From contig JAJZPG010000007.1 of assembly GCA_021811235.1 (NCBI GenBank), positions 58,566-122,565 on the forward strand: a stretch of DNA of 64,000 bases, in the 5' to 3' direction. The notes beneath the pieces were generated by a model that saw only the letters and a list, made by a program, of their open reading frames with translations, did not search any database and was not told the DNA's origin. Position 1 is the first letter of the stretch, and each line of letters starts with the position of its first letter. Position numbers and translations under genes: made by a program. Positions 39,060 through 46,225 of the stretch are shown here, one piece after another. Source of the DNA: Pseudomonadota bacterium. GTDB taxonomy: Bacteria > Pseudomonadota > Gammaproteobacteria > Burkholderiales > Thiobacillaceae.

Positions 39060-39476
39060 TCAGGCAGCCTGCTGCAGGGCTTCGCCTTCGGCCGCCGCGG
39101 CTGCCGCCTTGCCCACCGCGCGCTGGCGCAGCGGCATGCGGTGCAGGAAGGCGGCGAGTTCGCGGCTGGCCTCGTCGAAGCTGCCATCCGTCAACAGCGC
39201 CGTGCGTGCCGCGACGAAGTCGCGGCGCTTGATGCTGTCGACGATGCTGCCGCAGACCGCGTGGAAGCGGGCGTGCAGGCGGCTGGCCTCGGCATGGTCG
39301 TCGGGCGCCAGCATGCGGCGCGCCTCGTTGTCGAGCCAGTGGCCGAGCTTGCAGGCATCGGTGCAGCCGACCGACGAGATGTTCATCGCCACGCGGCCGC
39401 TGAGGAAATTGCGAAAGCGGGCCTTCCACGCGCCGTGGATGTAAATGGCATATTCGATGTCGCGTTTGATGCTCAT
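39060..39476 (-). CDS. Stand-alone CZB (chemoreceptor zinc-binding) domain protein
   Basis: 138 residues. The CZB pattern is complete: H14-x-x-W17, then C42-K-L-G-H-W-L, then H68 and H72 in LHARFH, with a second Cys at 38. CZB domains usually sit at the end of chemoreceptors or diguanylate cyclases and bind zinc with very high affinity, often sensing hypochlorous acid or zinc. Here the domain is almost the whole protein, with an Ala/Glu-rich tail. ATG at 39476 follows AGGAG. A sigma-28-like site upstream suggests co-regulation with motility genes. Confidence 0.83.
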   Translation of the reverse strand: MSIKRDIEYAIYIHGAWKARFRNFLSGRVAMNISSVGCTDACKLGHWLDNEARRMLAPDDHAEASRLHARFHAVCGSIVDSIKRRDFVAARTALLTDGSFDEASRELAAFLHRMPLRQRAVGKAAAAAAEGEALQQAA

Positions 39477-39509
39477 GGGGTGCTCCTGCGTGGCCGTGCC
39501 TTTCAGGGA

Positions 39510-39536
39510 ATAACGGCACAGGCACGACGGGATTGA
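39510..39536 (-). promoter_or_regulatory. Possible sigma-28 promoter of the CZB gene
   Basis: Minus strand: TCAATCCC (39529-39536), 11 bases, GCCGTTAT (39510-39517). The spacing is exact and the -10 is close to the GCCGATAA/GCCGTTAA forms; the -35 is weaker. Confidence 0.45.
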
Positions 39537-39630
39537 GGGAGGATCGATGCGCGCGAAATGCCTGCAACCGTCGCGCCGGGCTTCAAGCGGCGGTATGCTT
39601 GCGGCTTGTTCCAACTCACTGCATGCGGAC

Positions 39631-39939
39631 ATGAAAAAAGCCAAGAATCTCGACCAGCTGATCGACCTGGTGCACGAGGCCGTGTACGAAGTCGACGAAC
39701 TGCGCGCCTGCCTGGAGCACGACGACGACGAAGCGTCGACCTACACGCCCTACCTCGACACCCTCGACAAGATGCTGCGCGAACTGCACGAATCGATGGC
39801 GTCGGGGAAATACGGCGGCGTGGGGCAGGGCGAGGACCTCGCCTACATGCCGCTGTTCAAGAAGCACGAGCGCGACATTCCGTTCCGCGAGCTGCTGCGC
39901 ACGATCAACGCGACGCATCGCGAGGGGTACGAGCCCTGA
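39631..39939 (+). CDS. Unknown protein of 102 residues, acidic and helical
   Basis: The protein begins MKKAKNLDQLIDLVHEAVYEVDEL and is predicted all-helical, with an acidic stretch (EHDDDEAS) and a C-terminal segment PFRELLRTINATHREGYEP. No signal peptide, membrane segment or known motif is seen. An ATG 12 codons earlier (39595) gives an unlikely hydrophobic extension. It is divergent from the CZB gene, whose promoter region it faces. Confidence 0.6.
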   Translation: MKKAKNLDQLIDLVHEAVYEVDELRACLEHDDDEASTYTPYLDTLDKMLRELHESMASGKYGGVGQGEDLAYMPLFKKHERDIPFRELLRTINATHREGYEP

Positions 39940-40071
39940 GCGCACAAGGCCGGCCCCAGGCAGGGGTGTCGTCCTACTTCAGCATCGGAAGGCTCCGATT
40001 CGTCCGACAGGATGGGTCAGGCAGACTCGTTTCACGTCCGCCTGCCCGGCGGGACGATACAGGAGCCCGCC

Positions 40072-40140
40072 ATGAATCCCCCGCTTTCGCCCTCTTCACC
40101 GAACAAACCAGGTTGTCTTCACCCGGGATCCGGCGGCTGA
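40072..40140 (+). CDS. Possible 22-residue leader peptide before the flavin reductase
   Basis: A small frame with a well-placed AGGAG and ATG start encodes a Pro/Ser-rich 22-residue peptide. It stops three bases before the reductase start, which has only a weak site of its own. Translational coupling is possible; coding is unproven. Confidence 0.3.
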   Translation: MNPPLSPSSPNKPGCLHPGSGG

Positions 40141-40143
40141 GCC

Positions 40144-40677
40144 ATGGGCGTCCAGAATCCCGTCAAACGCCTGTTCATGAGCCTGACACAGGGCGTCTAC
40201 GTGGTGGGCGTGGCGGACGACGGCCTGCACAATGCCTTCACCGCTTCCTCGGTGATGCAGGTTTCCCTGCAACCCCCCATGTTGGCCCTTGCCGTCAATC
40301 CCGCCAACGCCTCGTATCCCATGCTTGTGGGAGGAGGCATTTTTGCGGTGACGGTCCTGCGGGACGGCCAGCAGGACCTGGCGGATTACTTCGGCAACCA
40401 TAGCGCCAGAAATGAAAACAAGCTGGGCACAGTGGCCTGGCGCGCCTCGCCTGCCGGCGCGCCGGTGCTGGATGAGGGGGTGTCCTACTTCGACTGCAGG
40501 GTGTTCGCCAAGCATCCGGCGGGCGACCATGTGGTGATCCTGGCCGAGGTAACCGGCGGGGATTTCCTGCAGCAGCGGGGGCGTCCCCTGCGTTACGACG
40601 AGCTCGGGGATATGGACGGCAGTGACGAGCTGTTGCCCGACCGGCTCGGTGCTTCCGCGCTGAGCCGTCGCGGGTGA
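40144..40677 (+). CDS. Flavin reductase-like FMN-binding protein
   Basis: 177 residues with the flavin reductase-like split-barrel pattern: GVYVVGVADDGLHNAFTASSVMQVSLQPPMLALAV, then FAVTVLRDGQQDLADYFG, then CRVFAKHPAGDHVVILAEV. Such proteins bind FMN and either supply reduced flavin to monooxygenases or act as small flavoproteins. No partner oxygenase is nearby. The C-terminus (after about 145) is short and charged. Start chosen just after the leader-peptide stop; an internal ATG at codon 13 is an alternative. Confidence 0.85.
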   Translation: MGVQNPVKRLFMSLTQGVYVVGVADDGLHNAFTASSVMQVSLQPPMLALAVNPANASYPMLVGGGIFAVTVLRDGQQDLADYFGNHSARNENKLGTVAWRASPAGAPVLDEGVSYFDCRVFAKHPAGDHVVILAEVTGGDFLQQRGRPLRYDELGDMDGSDELLPDRLGASALSRRG

Positions 40678-40932
40678 GGAAGGCTTGCGCCAGCTGGCGG
40701 TATTCCCCCGACCGCCCCATTCTGAAGGAGACCCCGCGGAAGACGGTTGTCTTGACGGGGGGGCCGGGATCGGCGGGCGCACCGCACAGCCTGCCTGCGA
40801 GGCCGTCGTGCAGCGGACGGGCGACGACGCCTGGACGGCAAGGGCCGCAGCAGGCTGCAGAAACGCCCGCTCCGGTCCGCTTGAACGGAAGGTACAGGGG
40901 GCTCTACGCATGCCCCTTCTCATGGAGCCCGC
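40678..40932. other. Intergenic region with no supported gene
   Basis: 255 GC-rich bases between the convergent flavin reductase and BON genes. Two overlapping frames of about 90 codons have no ribosome binding site and no recognisable protein features. Confidence 0.5.
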
Positions 40933-41340
40933 TTACTGGGCCTGGACCGTGAGCTGATTGTCCACGTTCACCACGCCTTCCACGCCCTGGGCAATCTGCG
41001 TGGCCAGTTCCTTGGCCGAATCGCTCTGCACCGAACCGGTCAGCTTGACGACGCCTTGCTCGGTCTCGACCGAAATATCCAGGCCCTTGAGGGTGTCGTC
41101 GGCAAGATATTTGCCTTTGATTGCAGTCGTGATCGAGGCGTCGTCGATAGCCTGGCCCGCCTGTTCGGCCTTGTTTTCCAGCGTACTGCCCAACTCGCTG
41201 GCTTCGTTTCGCGCTTCCTGGGAGGCGTTGTCGATGGCCTGGCCTGCAGTCGGTTCTTCGGGCGTGCGGTCGCAGGCGGCGGTGAGCAAGGCCAGGCTCG
41301 AGGCAAAGGCGATCACTGCAAGGCTCGATGCGTTTTTCAT
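40933..41340 (-). CDS. BON-domain periplasmic or lipoprotein (OsmY-like)
   Basis: 135 residues. A signal peptide with a possible lipobox (TAAC, Cys23) precedes a polar Glu/Ala linker of about 45 residues. One BON domain follows (SITTAIKGKYLADDTLKGLDISVETEQGVVKLTGSV to VEGVVNVDNQLTV). OsmY-like BON proteins are envelope stress proteins. Start ATG 41340 follows AAGGAGA. The upstream region has an imperfect palindrome TTGTAGGACAA near 41520. Confidence 0.88.
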   Translation of the reverse strand: MKNASSLAVIAFASSLALLTAACDRTPEEPTAGQAIDNASQEARNEASELGSTLENKAEQAGQAIDDASITTAIKGKYLADDTLKGLDISVETEQGVVKLTGSVQSDSAKELATQIAQGVEGVVNVDNQLTVQAQ

Positions 41341-41718
41341 GGGGTTCTCCTTGAAAAGTAGGGACAATACGGTGCGGAAAAGCGTTGTTTCATTGAGTAC
41401 CGTGTGGACGCCAGGCGAATTCGGAGTGGCCGAATGGAACTCCAAAAGGCGGGTCGGCGGCGCAGATGAAAATTTAATTGCAGCGGCAGCCTGTACGTAT
41501 AGGGAAAGGGCGCGACGTCTTGTAGGACAAACGTCAATCCCGCTGCGGGCCGAGGCGGGCAGACAAGCGGCCATGCCTCGCTGACGCCCGCCTGTCCCGG
41601 CTTCCGCGCCGGGTTGGCGTGCGGTTTGCTGCCGCGGCATCAGGAGGCGGAACGGGTGTGCGGCTGGGAATGAGTGTGCCGGGGATCGGGCGCGCCTGGC
41701 TTTGCTGGGCGCCTGATC
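41341..41718. other. Intergenic region upstream of the BON gene
   Basis: 378 bases. The left 200 bases should hold the promoter of the leftward BON gene, with an AT-rich patch near 41467-41480 and a TTGTAGGACAA palindrome near 41520. No clear -35/-10 pair. The right part lies beyond the stop of the leftward permease operon and shows no gene. Confidence 0.5.
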
Positions 41719-42918
41719 TTACTCGGCCCGCAGCGCATCCACCGGGTTCAGCCGCGCCGCCCGCATCGCCGGCACCACGCCGGCGGCCAGCCCGATCAGC
41801 CCCGACACCGCGAGCGCGCCAAGCGCGTAATCCCATGGCGTGTTGACGGGCAGGCCGTTCACGGTGGTCTTGAGCAGCCAGGCGATGCCGGTGCCGACGG
41901 CCAGCCCGCCGAGGCCGCCGAGGGTGGAGAGCACGGTCGACTCCATCAGGAACAGCGTGCGGATGCGCGCACGGGTCGCGCCCAGCGCGGTGAGCAGGCC
42001 GATCTCGGCGACGCGCTCGGCGACGGCGATGTGCATCAGCGTGACCATGCCGACCGCGCCGACCAGCAGCGAAATGCCGCCGAGCGCGGCGACGGCGAAG
42101 GTGAGCACGTCCAGCACGGTGCCGAGCGTTTCCAGCATCTGCTGCTGCGGCGTCACGGTGAAGTCCTCGCGGCCGTGGCGCGCGATCAATATCCGCTTGA
42201 TGTCGTCGACCACCGCCTGGACCGGCGAGCCGGGCTTGTAGGCGACGTGGATTTCCATCACCCCCTCGCGGTTGAAGACCTCCAGCGCGCGCGCGGTGGG
42301 GATGTAGACGGTGTCGTCGAGATCGAAGCCGAGCACCTGGCCCTTGGGCGCCATCACGCCGATCACGCGAAAGCGCGTTGAGCCGACCTGCAGGATGGCG
42401 CCGAGCGGATTGGCGGCGCCGAACAGTTCGCTGCGGACCTTCGAGCCCAGCACCGCATAGGCGCGCGGATTGCGCGGATCGTCATCGGGCAGGTACTGGC
42501 CGGTCGCAACGCGCATGTTGAAGGCGCGCGAGAAGTCCGGTCCCTCGCCGTACACCGTCACCCGCCGGCTGCGGCCGTGCGCGCGGATTTCCGCGTTGCC
42601 CATCACGCCTGCGTTGGTGAACTGCGCGTAGCGCGAGGTCTGCAGCGCCAGAGAATCGTCTATCGTCAGCAGCCGTGCGCTGCCGATGGCGCCGACCGAG
42701 GCGCCGTGGGTAGTGGTCTTGCCTGGGCTGACGTTGATGATGTTGGTGCCAAACTGGGTGAATTCCGCGAGCACGAAGCGGTGGATGCCCTCGCCGATCG
42801 AGGTGAGCAGGATCACGGAGGCGATGCCCACCGCGATGCCCAGGGCCGACAGGAAGGTGCGCAGCCGGTGCGCGGTGAGCGCGTGCAAGGCGAAGCGCAG
42901 GGTGTCGGCGAGGCTCAT
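41719..42918 (-). CDS. MacB-type ABC permease, second copy
   Basis: 399 residues. An FtsX/MacB layout: one N-terminal membrane helix (TFLSALGIAVGIASVILL), a large periplasmic MacB_PCD domain, then three helices. The C-terminal signature AMRAARLNPVDALRAE is intact. It is homologous to the permease upstream and overlaps it by four bases, so the two probably form a heterodimer. Part of an efflux or lipoprotein-release-type operon with ATPase and membrane fusion protein. Confidence 0.88.
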   Translation of the reverse strand: MSLADTLRFALHALTAHRLRTFLSALGIAVGIASVILLTSIGEGIHRFVLAEFTQFGTNIINVSPGKTTTHGASVGAIGSARLLTIDDSLALQTSRYAQFTNAGVMGNAEIRAHGRSRRVTVYGEGPDFSRAFNMRVATGQYLPDDDPRNPRAYAVLGSKVRSELFGAANPLGAILQVGSTRFRVIGVMAPKGQVLGFDLDDTVYIPTARALEVFNREGVMEIHVAYKPGSPVQAVVDDIKRILIARHGREDFTVTPQQQMLETLGTVLDVLTFAVAALGGISLLVGAVGMVTLMHIAVAERVAEIGLLTALGATRARIRTLFLMESTVLSTLGGLGGLAVGTGIAWLLKTTVNGLPVNTPWDYALGALAVSGLIGLAAGVVPAMRAARLNPVDALRAE

Positions 42919-44117
42919 TTTCCGCTCAATGCCAGCACGGGATCGAGCTTGGCCGCGCGCGACGCGGGCAGCAGGCTGGCGACGACGCCGGTGAAGAGCG
43001 CGGTAGCGACGCCGGCGACACTTGCCCATGCCGGCGGCCAGGCAGGCAGGGCGGGGTAGGCGAGACGGATGAAATAGCTGCCGGCGTGCCCCAGCGCGAA
43101 GCCGAGCGCGCCACCGGCCAGCGACAGCCACAGCGCCTCGGCGAAGAACAGGCGGCGGATGTCGGCGGCGGGTGCACCGATGGCCTTCAACAGGCCGATC
43201 TCCGTAGTGCGCTGCGCCACGGCCACCAGCATCACGTTCATCACCAGGATGCCGGCCACCGCCAGACTGACTGCTGCGATGCCCGCGACCCCCAGCGTCA
43301 GCGCGCGCAAGATGCGGTCGAAGGTGGCGAGCACCGCGTCCTGGGTGATCACGGTGACGTCCTCCTCGCCGTCGTGGCGCAGCGTCAGGACATGGCTGAT
43401 CGCCGCCTTGGCCGGCTCGATGGCGTTGCGGCTCTTTGCCTCGACCAGGATGCGGAACAACGACTCGGTATTGAACAGCTCCTGCGCGTAGTCGATCGGG
43501 ATGATCGCGATCTCGTCCGAATTGAAGCCCATCGATTCGCCCTGCGGGGCAAGCACGCCCGACACCAGGAAGCGGCTGTCGCCGAGGCGCACGCGTTGCC
43601 CGACCGCGCGGCCGTCGGGGAAGAACTCGCGCGCAAGCTGGCTGCCCAGCACGATCTGCGCGCTACGCTCCGAGCCGCGGGCAAGGAAGCTCCCTTGCGA
43701 CAGTTTCATGTGGCGGATGGGCAGTAGTTCGGCGTTGCTGCCGAGTACCGTCACTTCGCGCAGGCGGCCGCCGCCGGCGAGTTCGGCCACCCCCACATTG
43801 AGCGGCGCGTAGCGCCTGACCTGCGGCAGCTGGCCGACGAAGCGTGCGTCCTCCAGCGTGAGGTCGCGCGGCGTCTGTCCGAGGGCGGCACCGGGAAAAC
43901 CGCCCGAGGTTTCGGCGCGGCCCGGCAGCACGATGACGAGGTTGGTGCCGAGCGACGAGAACTGGCCGACCACGTAGCGCCGCGCCCCGTCGCCGAGCGC
44001 GGTCAGCACCACCACCGCCGCCACCCCCAGCGCCATCGCCAGCACGATCAGCAGCGAGCGGGTGCGGTAGCTCGCCACGGTGGAGAAGGAGAGGGTCAGG
44101 GTGTCGCGCAGGTTCAT
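42915..44117 (-). CDS. MacB-type ABC permease, first copy
   Basis: 400 residues with the same layout as its neighbour: N-terminal helix (RSLLIVLAMALGVAAVVVLTA), periplasmic domain, three C-terminal helices and the ending SRAAKLDPVLALSGK. The two copies are clearly diverged. It lies 240 bases downstream of the ATPase gene, with repeat DNA in the gap. Confidence 0.88.
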   Translation of the reverse strand: MNLRDTLTLSFSTVASYRTRSLLIVLAMALGVAAVVVLTALGDGARRYVVGQFSSLGTNLVIVLPGRAETSGGFPGAALGQTPRDLTLEDARFVGQLPQVRRYAPLNVGVAELAGGGRLREVTVLGSNAELLPIRHMKLSQGSFLARGSERSAQIVLGSQLAREFFPDGRAVGQRVRLGDSRFLVSGVLAPQGESMGFNSDEIAIIPIDYAQELFNTESLFRILVEAKSRNAIEPAKAAISHVLTLRHDGEEDVTVITQDAVLATFDRILRALTLGVAGIAAVSLAVAGILVMNVMLVAVAQRTTEIGLLKAIGAPAADIRRLFFAEALWLSLAGGALGFALGHAGSYFIRLAYPALPAWPPAWASVAGVATALFTGVVASLLPASRAAKLDPVLALSGK

Positions 44118-44164
44118 CGGCCTACCCGGAAAGGCGGCCGTGTCGAGCGTGCCGACACGCGCGT

Positions 44165-44315
44165 GGGTGACAGCCCTTCGACGGGCTCAGGCTGTATCGT
44201 GAGCGTGTCGAACGGGCAAACGGACTGAGGGGGTGGGATGCGGCACCCACCCGGTCCAACCACCGTTCGGGCTGAGCCTGTCGAAGCCTGTCCTGAGCAA
44301 GGTCGAAGGGCCTGT
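44165..44315. repeat. Intergenic REP-like inverted repeat (CTTCGAC-GGCTCAG family)
   Basis: AGCCCTTCGACGGGCTCAGGCT near 44170-44192 faces its near complement GGGCTGAGCCTGTCGAAG near 44269-44286. A further TCCTGAGCAAGGTCGAAGGG at about 44291-44310 is a diverged copy. This type of CTTCGACAGGCTCAG repeat is common in intergenic DNA of GC-rich proteobacteria. It splits the ATPase gene from the permeases. Confidence 0.7.
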
Positions 44316-44357
44316 CCTGCATGCGTTCGCAAGACCTGCGCCGAGGGGCGGTGGACT

Positions 44358-45029
44358 TCATGTTTCATCCCCCACGATCTCGCCGTCGCGCATCGCGATG
44401 TGGCGATGCGCGCGCGCGCCGAGTTCGCGGTCGTGGGTGACGATGATCAGCGTGGTGCCGGCGTGGTGCAGGCCTTCGAGCAGTGCCATCACCTCGGCGC
44501 CGATGCGGTGGTCGAGGTTGCCGGTCGGTTCGTCGGCGAGCAGCGCGGTCGGGCGCAGGATGGTGGCGCGCGCGATCGCCACGCGCTGGCGCTGGCCGCC
44601 GGAGAGCTCGGACGGGCGGTGGCGTGCGCGGTCCTTGAGGTCGAAGGCGTCGAGCGCCGCCTCGACGCGCGACTTGCGTTCCACCGGCGCAACCCCTTCG
44701 AGGATCAGCGGCAGCTCGATGTTCTCCGCTGCGGTCAGGCGCGGCACCAGATGGAAGGACTGGAACACGAAGCCGATCTTCTCGCGGCGCACGCGTGCCC
44801 TGTCGTTCTCGGAAAGGTCGGTGACGTCGGCGCCGTCGAGTTCGTAGCGCCCGCCATCGGGGCGGTCGAGCAGGCCGATGACGTTGAGCAGCGTCGATTT
44901 GCCCGAGCCCGATGGGCCCATGATCGACACGTATTCGCCGGAGGCGATGTCGAGGTTGATGCCGTTCAAGGCGCGCACCTCCTGGTCGCCCATGCGGAAC
45001 ACGCGCGTGATCGCGTCGAGTCGGATCAT
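44358..45029 (-). CDS. ABC ATPase, LolD/MacB type
   Basis: 223 residues. Walker A GPSGSGKS is at 38-45, the signature is LSGGQRQRVAIARA, and Walker B is ALLADEPTGNLD. Close to the LolD/MacB/FtsE class that works with FtsX-type permeases, which follow it. Its start overlaps the membrane fusion protein stop by four bases. Confidence 0.93.
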   Translation of the reverse strand: MIRLDAITRVFRMGDQEVRALNGINLDIASGEYVSIMGPSGSGKSTLLNVIGLLDRPDGGRYELDGADVTDLSENDRARVRREKIGFVFQSFHLVPRLTAAENIELPLILEGVAPVERKSRVEAALDAFDLKDRARHRPSELSGGQRQRVAIARATILRPTALLADEPTGNLDHRIGAEVMALLEGLHHAGTTLIIVTHDRELGARAHRHIAMRDGEIVGDET

Positions 45030-46180
45030 GGCTGGGCGGGTTTGGGTGTGACCTTCACGCCGGCCTTCACTTCTTCCTGGTCGAAGGACAGCAGCACCCG
45101 GTCGCCGGGTTCGAGGCCGCCGGTCACTTCGGTGAACGCCCAGTTGGCCAGCCCGTTCTTGATGCGGCGCGTTTCCAGCGTGTCGTCCTTGCCCAGCGCG
45201 AGAACCGTGCCGTCCTGCTGGATCGCCTGGGTCGGCACGCGCAGCACCTTGTCGCGACGCGCGATGATGACCTCGGCGTCGGCGCTGTAGCCGACCAGCA
45301 GCATCCCCTTGGGCGGCGAGTCGAAGTCGACTTCGACGTCGACCGTGCGTGCCTGCTTCTCCACCTCGGTGACGTAGGGCGCGATGCGCCGCACGCGGCC
45401 GGGGAAGGTCCGGCCGGGCAGGGCGTCGAGACTGATGCGTGCCGGCAGGCCCGGCTTCAGGCGCGGTGCGTCGACCTCGTCCATCGGCGCGCTGACGTAG
45501 AGGCAGCTGTCGTCGATCAGGTCCACGGCGGGCGGGGTCGGAATGCCGGGCGGCGAAGGGGTGGTGACCTCGCCGATCTCGCCGGTGACTTCCGCCACGA
45601 TGCCGGCGAACGGCGCCGTCAGCGTGGTGCGCTCAAGCCCGGCCAGCGTCACGCGGATCTGCGCCTGCGCACGCTTGACGTCGGCGGCAAGGGCGTCGCA
45701 GTTGGCCTGGCGGGCGCGCGCCTCGGCGCGGGCATCCTCGGTGCGCTGCGGGCTGACGAAGCCCTGCGCGGCGAGCTGTGCGGTGCGGTCGGCGTCGCGC
45801 CGCGCATTGGCGGCGAGGATGCAGGCTTCGCGGCGGCGTTCCTCGCTGGTGGCGAGCTGGCGGGTGGCAAGCTCGCGCTGGGCGGCGAGGTCGCGGTTCC
45901 ACAGTTCCAGGAGAGGCTGGCCGGCCTCGACGCGATCGCCTTCCTTCACATGCATCTTCACGATCTGCCCGCCCAGCGCCGGGGCGAGCTTGGCGCGGCG
46001 ACAGGCCTTGACCGTGCCGGCGCGGGTGTTGACCACGGTGGATTCGACCGCGCCCCGGGCAAGGGTCGCGAGTTCGACCGCGGGCGGCTGGGGGCGGGTG
46101 AAATGCCAGCCGGCGTAGGCCAGCGCGGCGGCGATCACGATGACGAGGAGGAAACGAAGCCAGGTTCTGGATGTGGGCAT
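45026..46180 (-). CDS. Periplasmic adaptor (membrane fusion protein, MacA/HlyD family)
   Basis: 384 residues. An N-terminal membrane anchor (about 8-24) is followed by a lipoyl-like half-motif (GQIVKMHVKEGDRVEAGQPLLELWN), a helical hairpin (about 98-170), a barrel domain and a C-terminal membrane-proximal domain. It would link the inner-membrane transporter to an outer-membrane channel; no TolC-like gene is in the window. First gene of the operon. Confidence 0.9.
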   Translation of the reverse strand: MPTSRTWLRFLLVIVIAAALAYAGWHFTRPQPPAVELATLARGAVESTVVNTRAGTVKACRRAKLAPALGGQIVKMHVKEGDRVEAGQPLLELWNRDLAAQRELATRQLATSEERRREACILAANARRDADRTAQLAAQGFVSPQRTEDARAEARARQANCDALAADVKRAQAQIRVTLAGLERTTLTAPFAGIVAEVTGEIGEVTTPSPPGIPTPPAVDLIDDSCLYVSAPMDEVDAPRLKPGLPARISLDALPGRTFPGRVRRIAPYVTEVEKQARTVDVEVDFDSPPKGMLLVGYSADAEVIIARRDKVLRVPTQAIQQDGTVLALGKDDTLETRRIKNGLANWAFTEVTGGLEPGDRVLLSFDQEEVKAGVKVTPKPAQP

Positions 46181-46225
46181 GGTTCAGCGAAGCGTCGAGG
46201 GGCCGCCCCAATGTAACATTCGGGC

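Noticed and set aside
40674..40957. Two overlapping frames of about 90 codons after the flavin reductase
   Set aside because: No ribosome binding site, no recognisable protein and mixed-frame composition; treated as intergenic.
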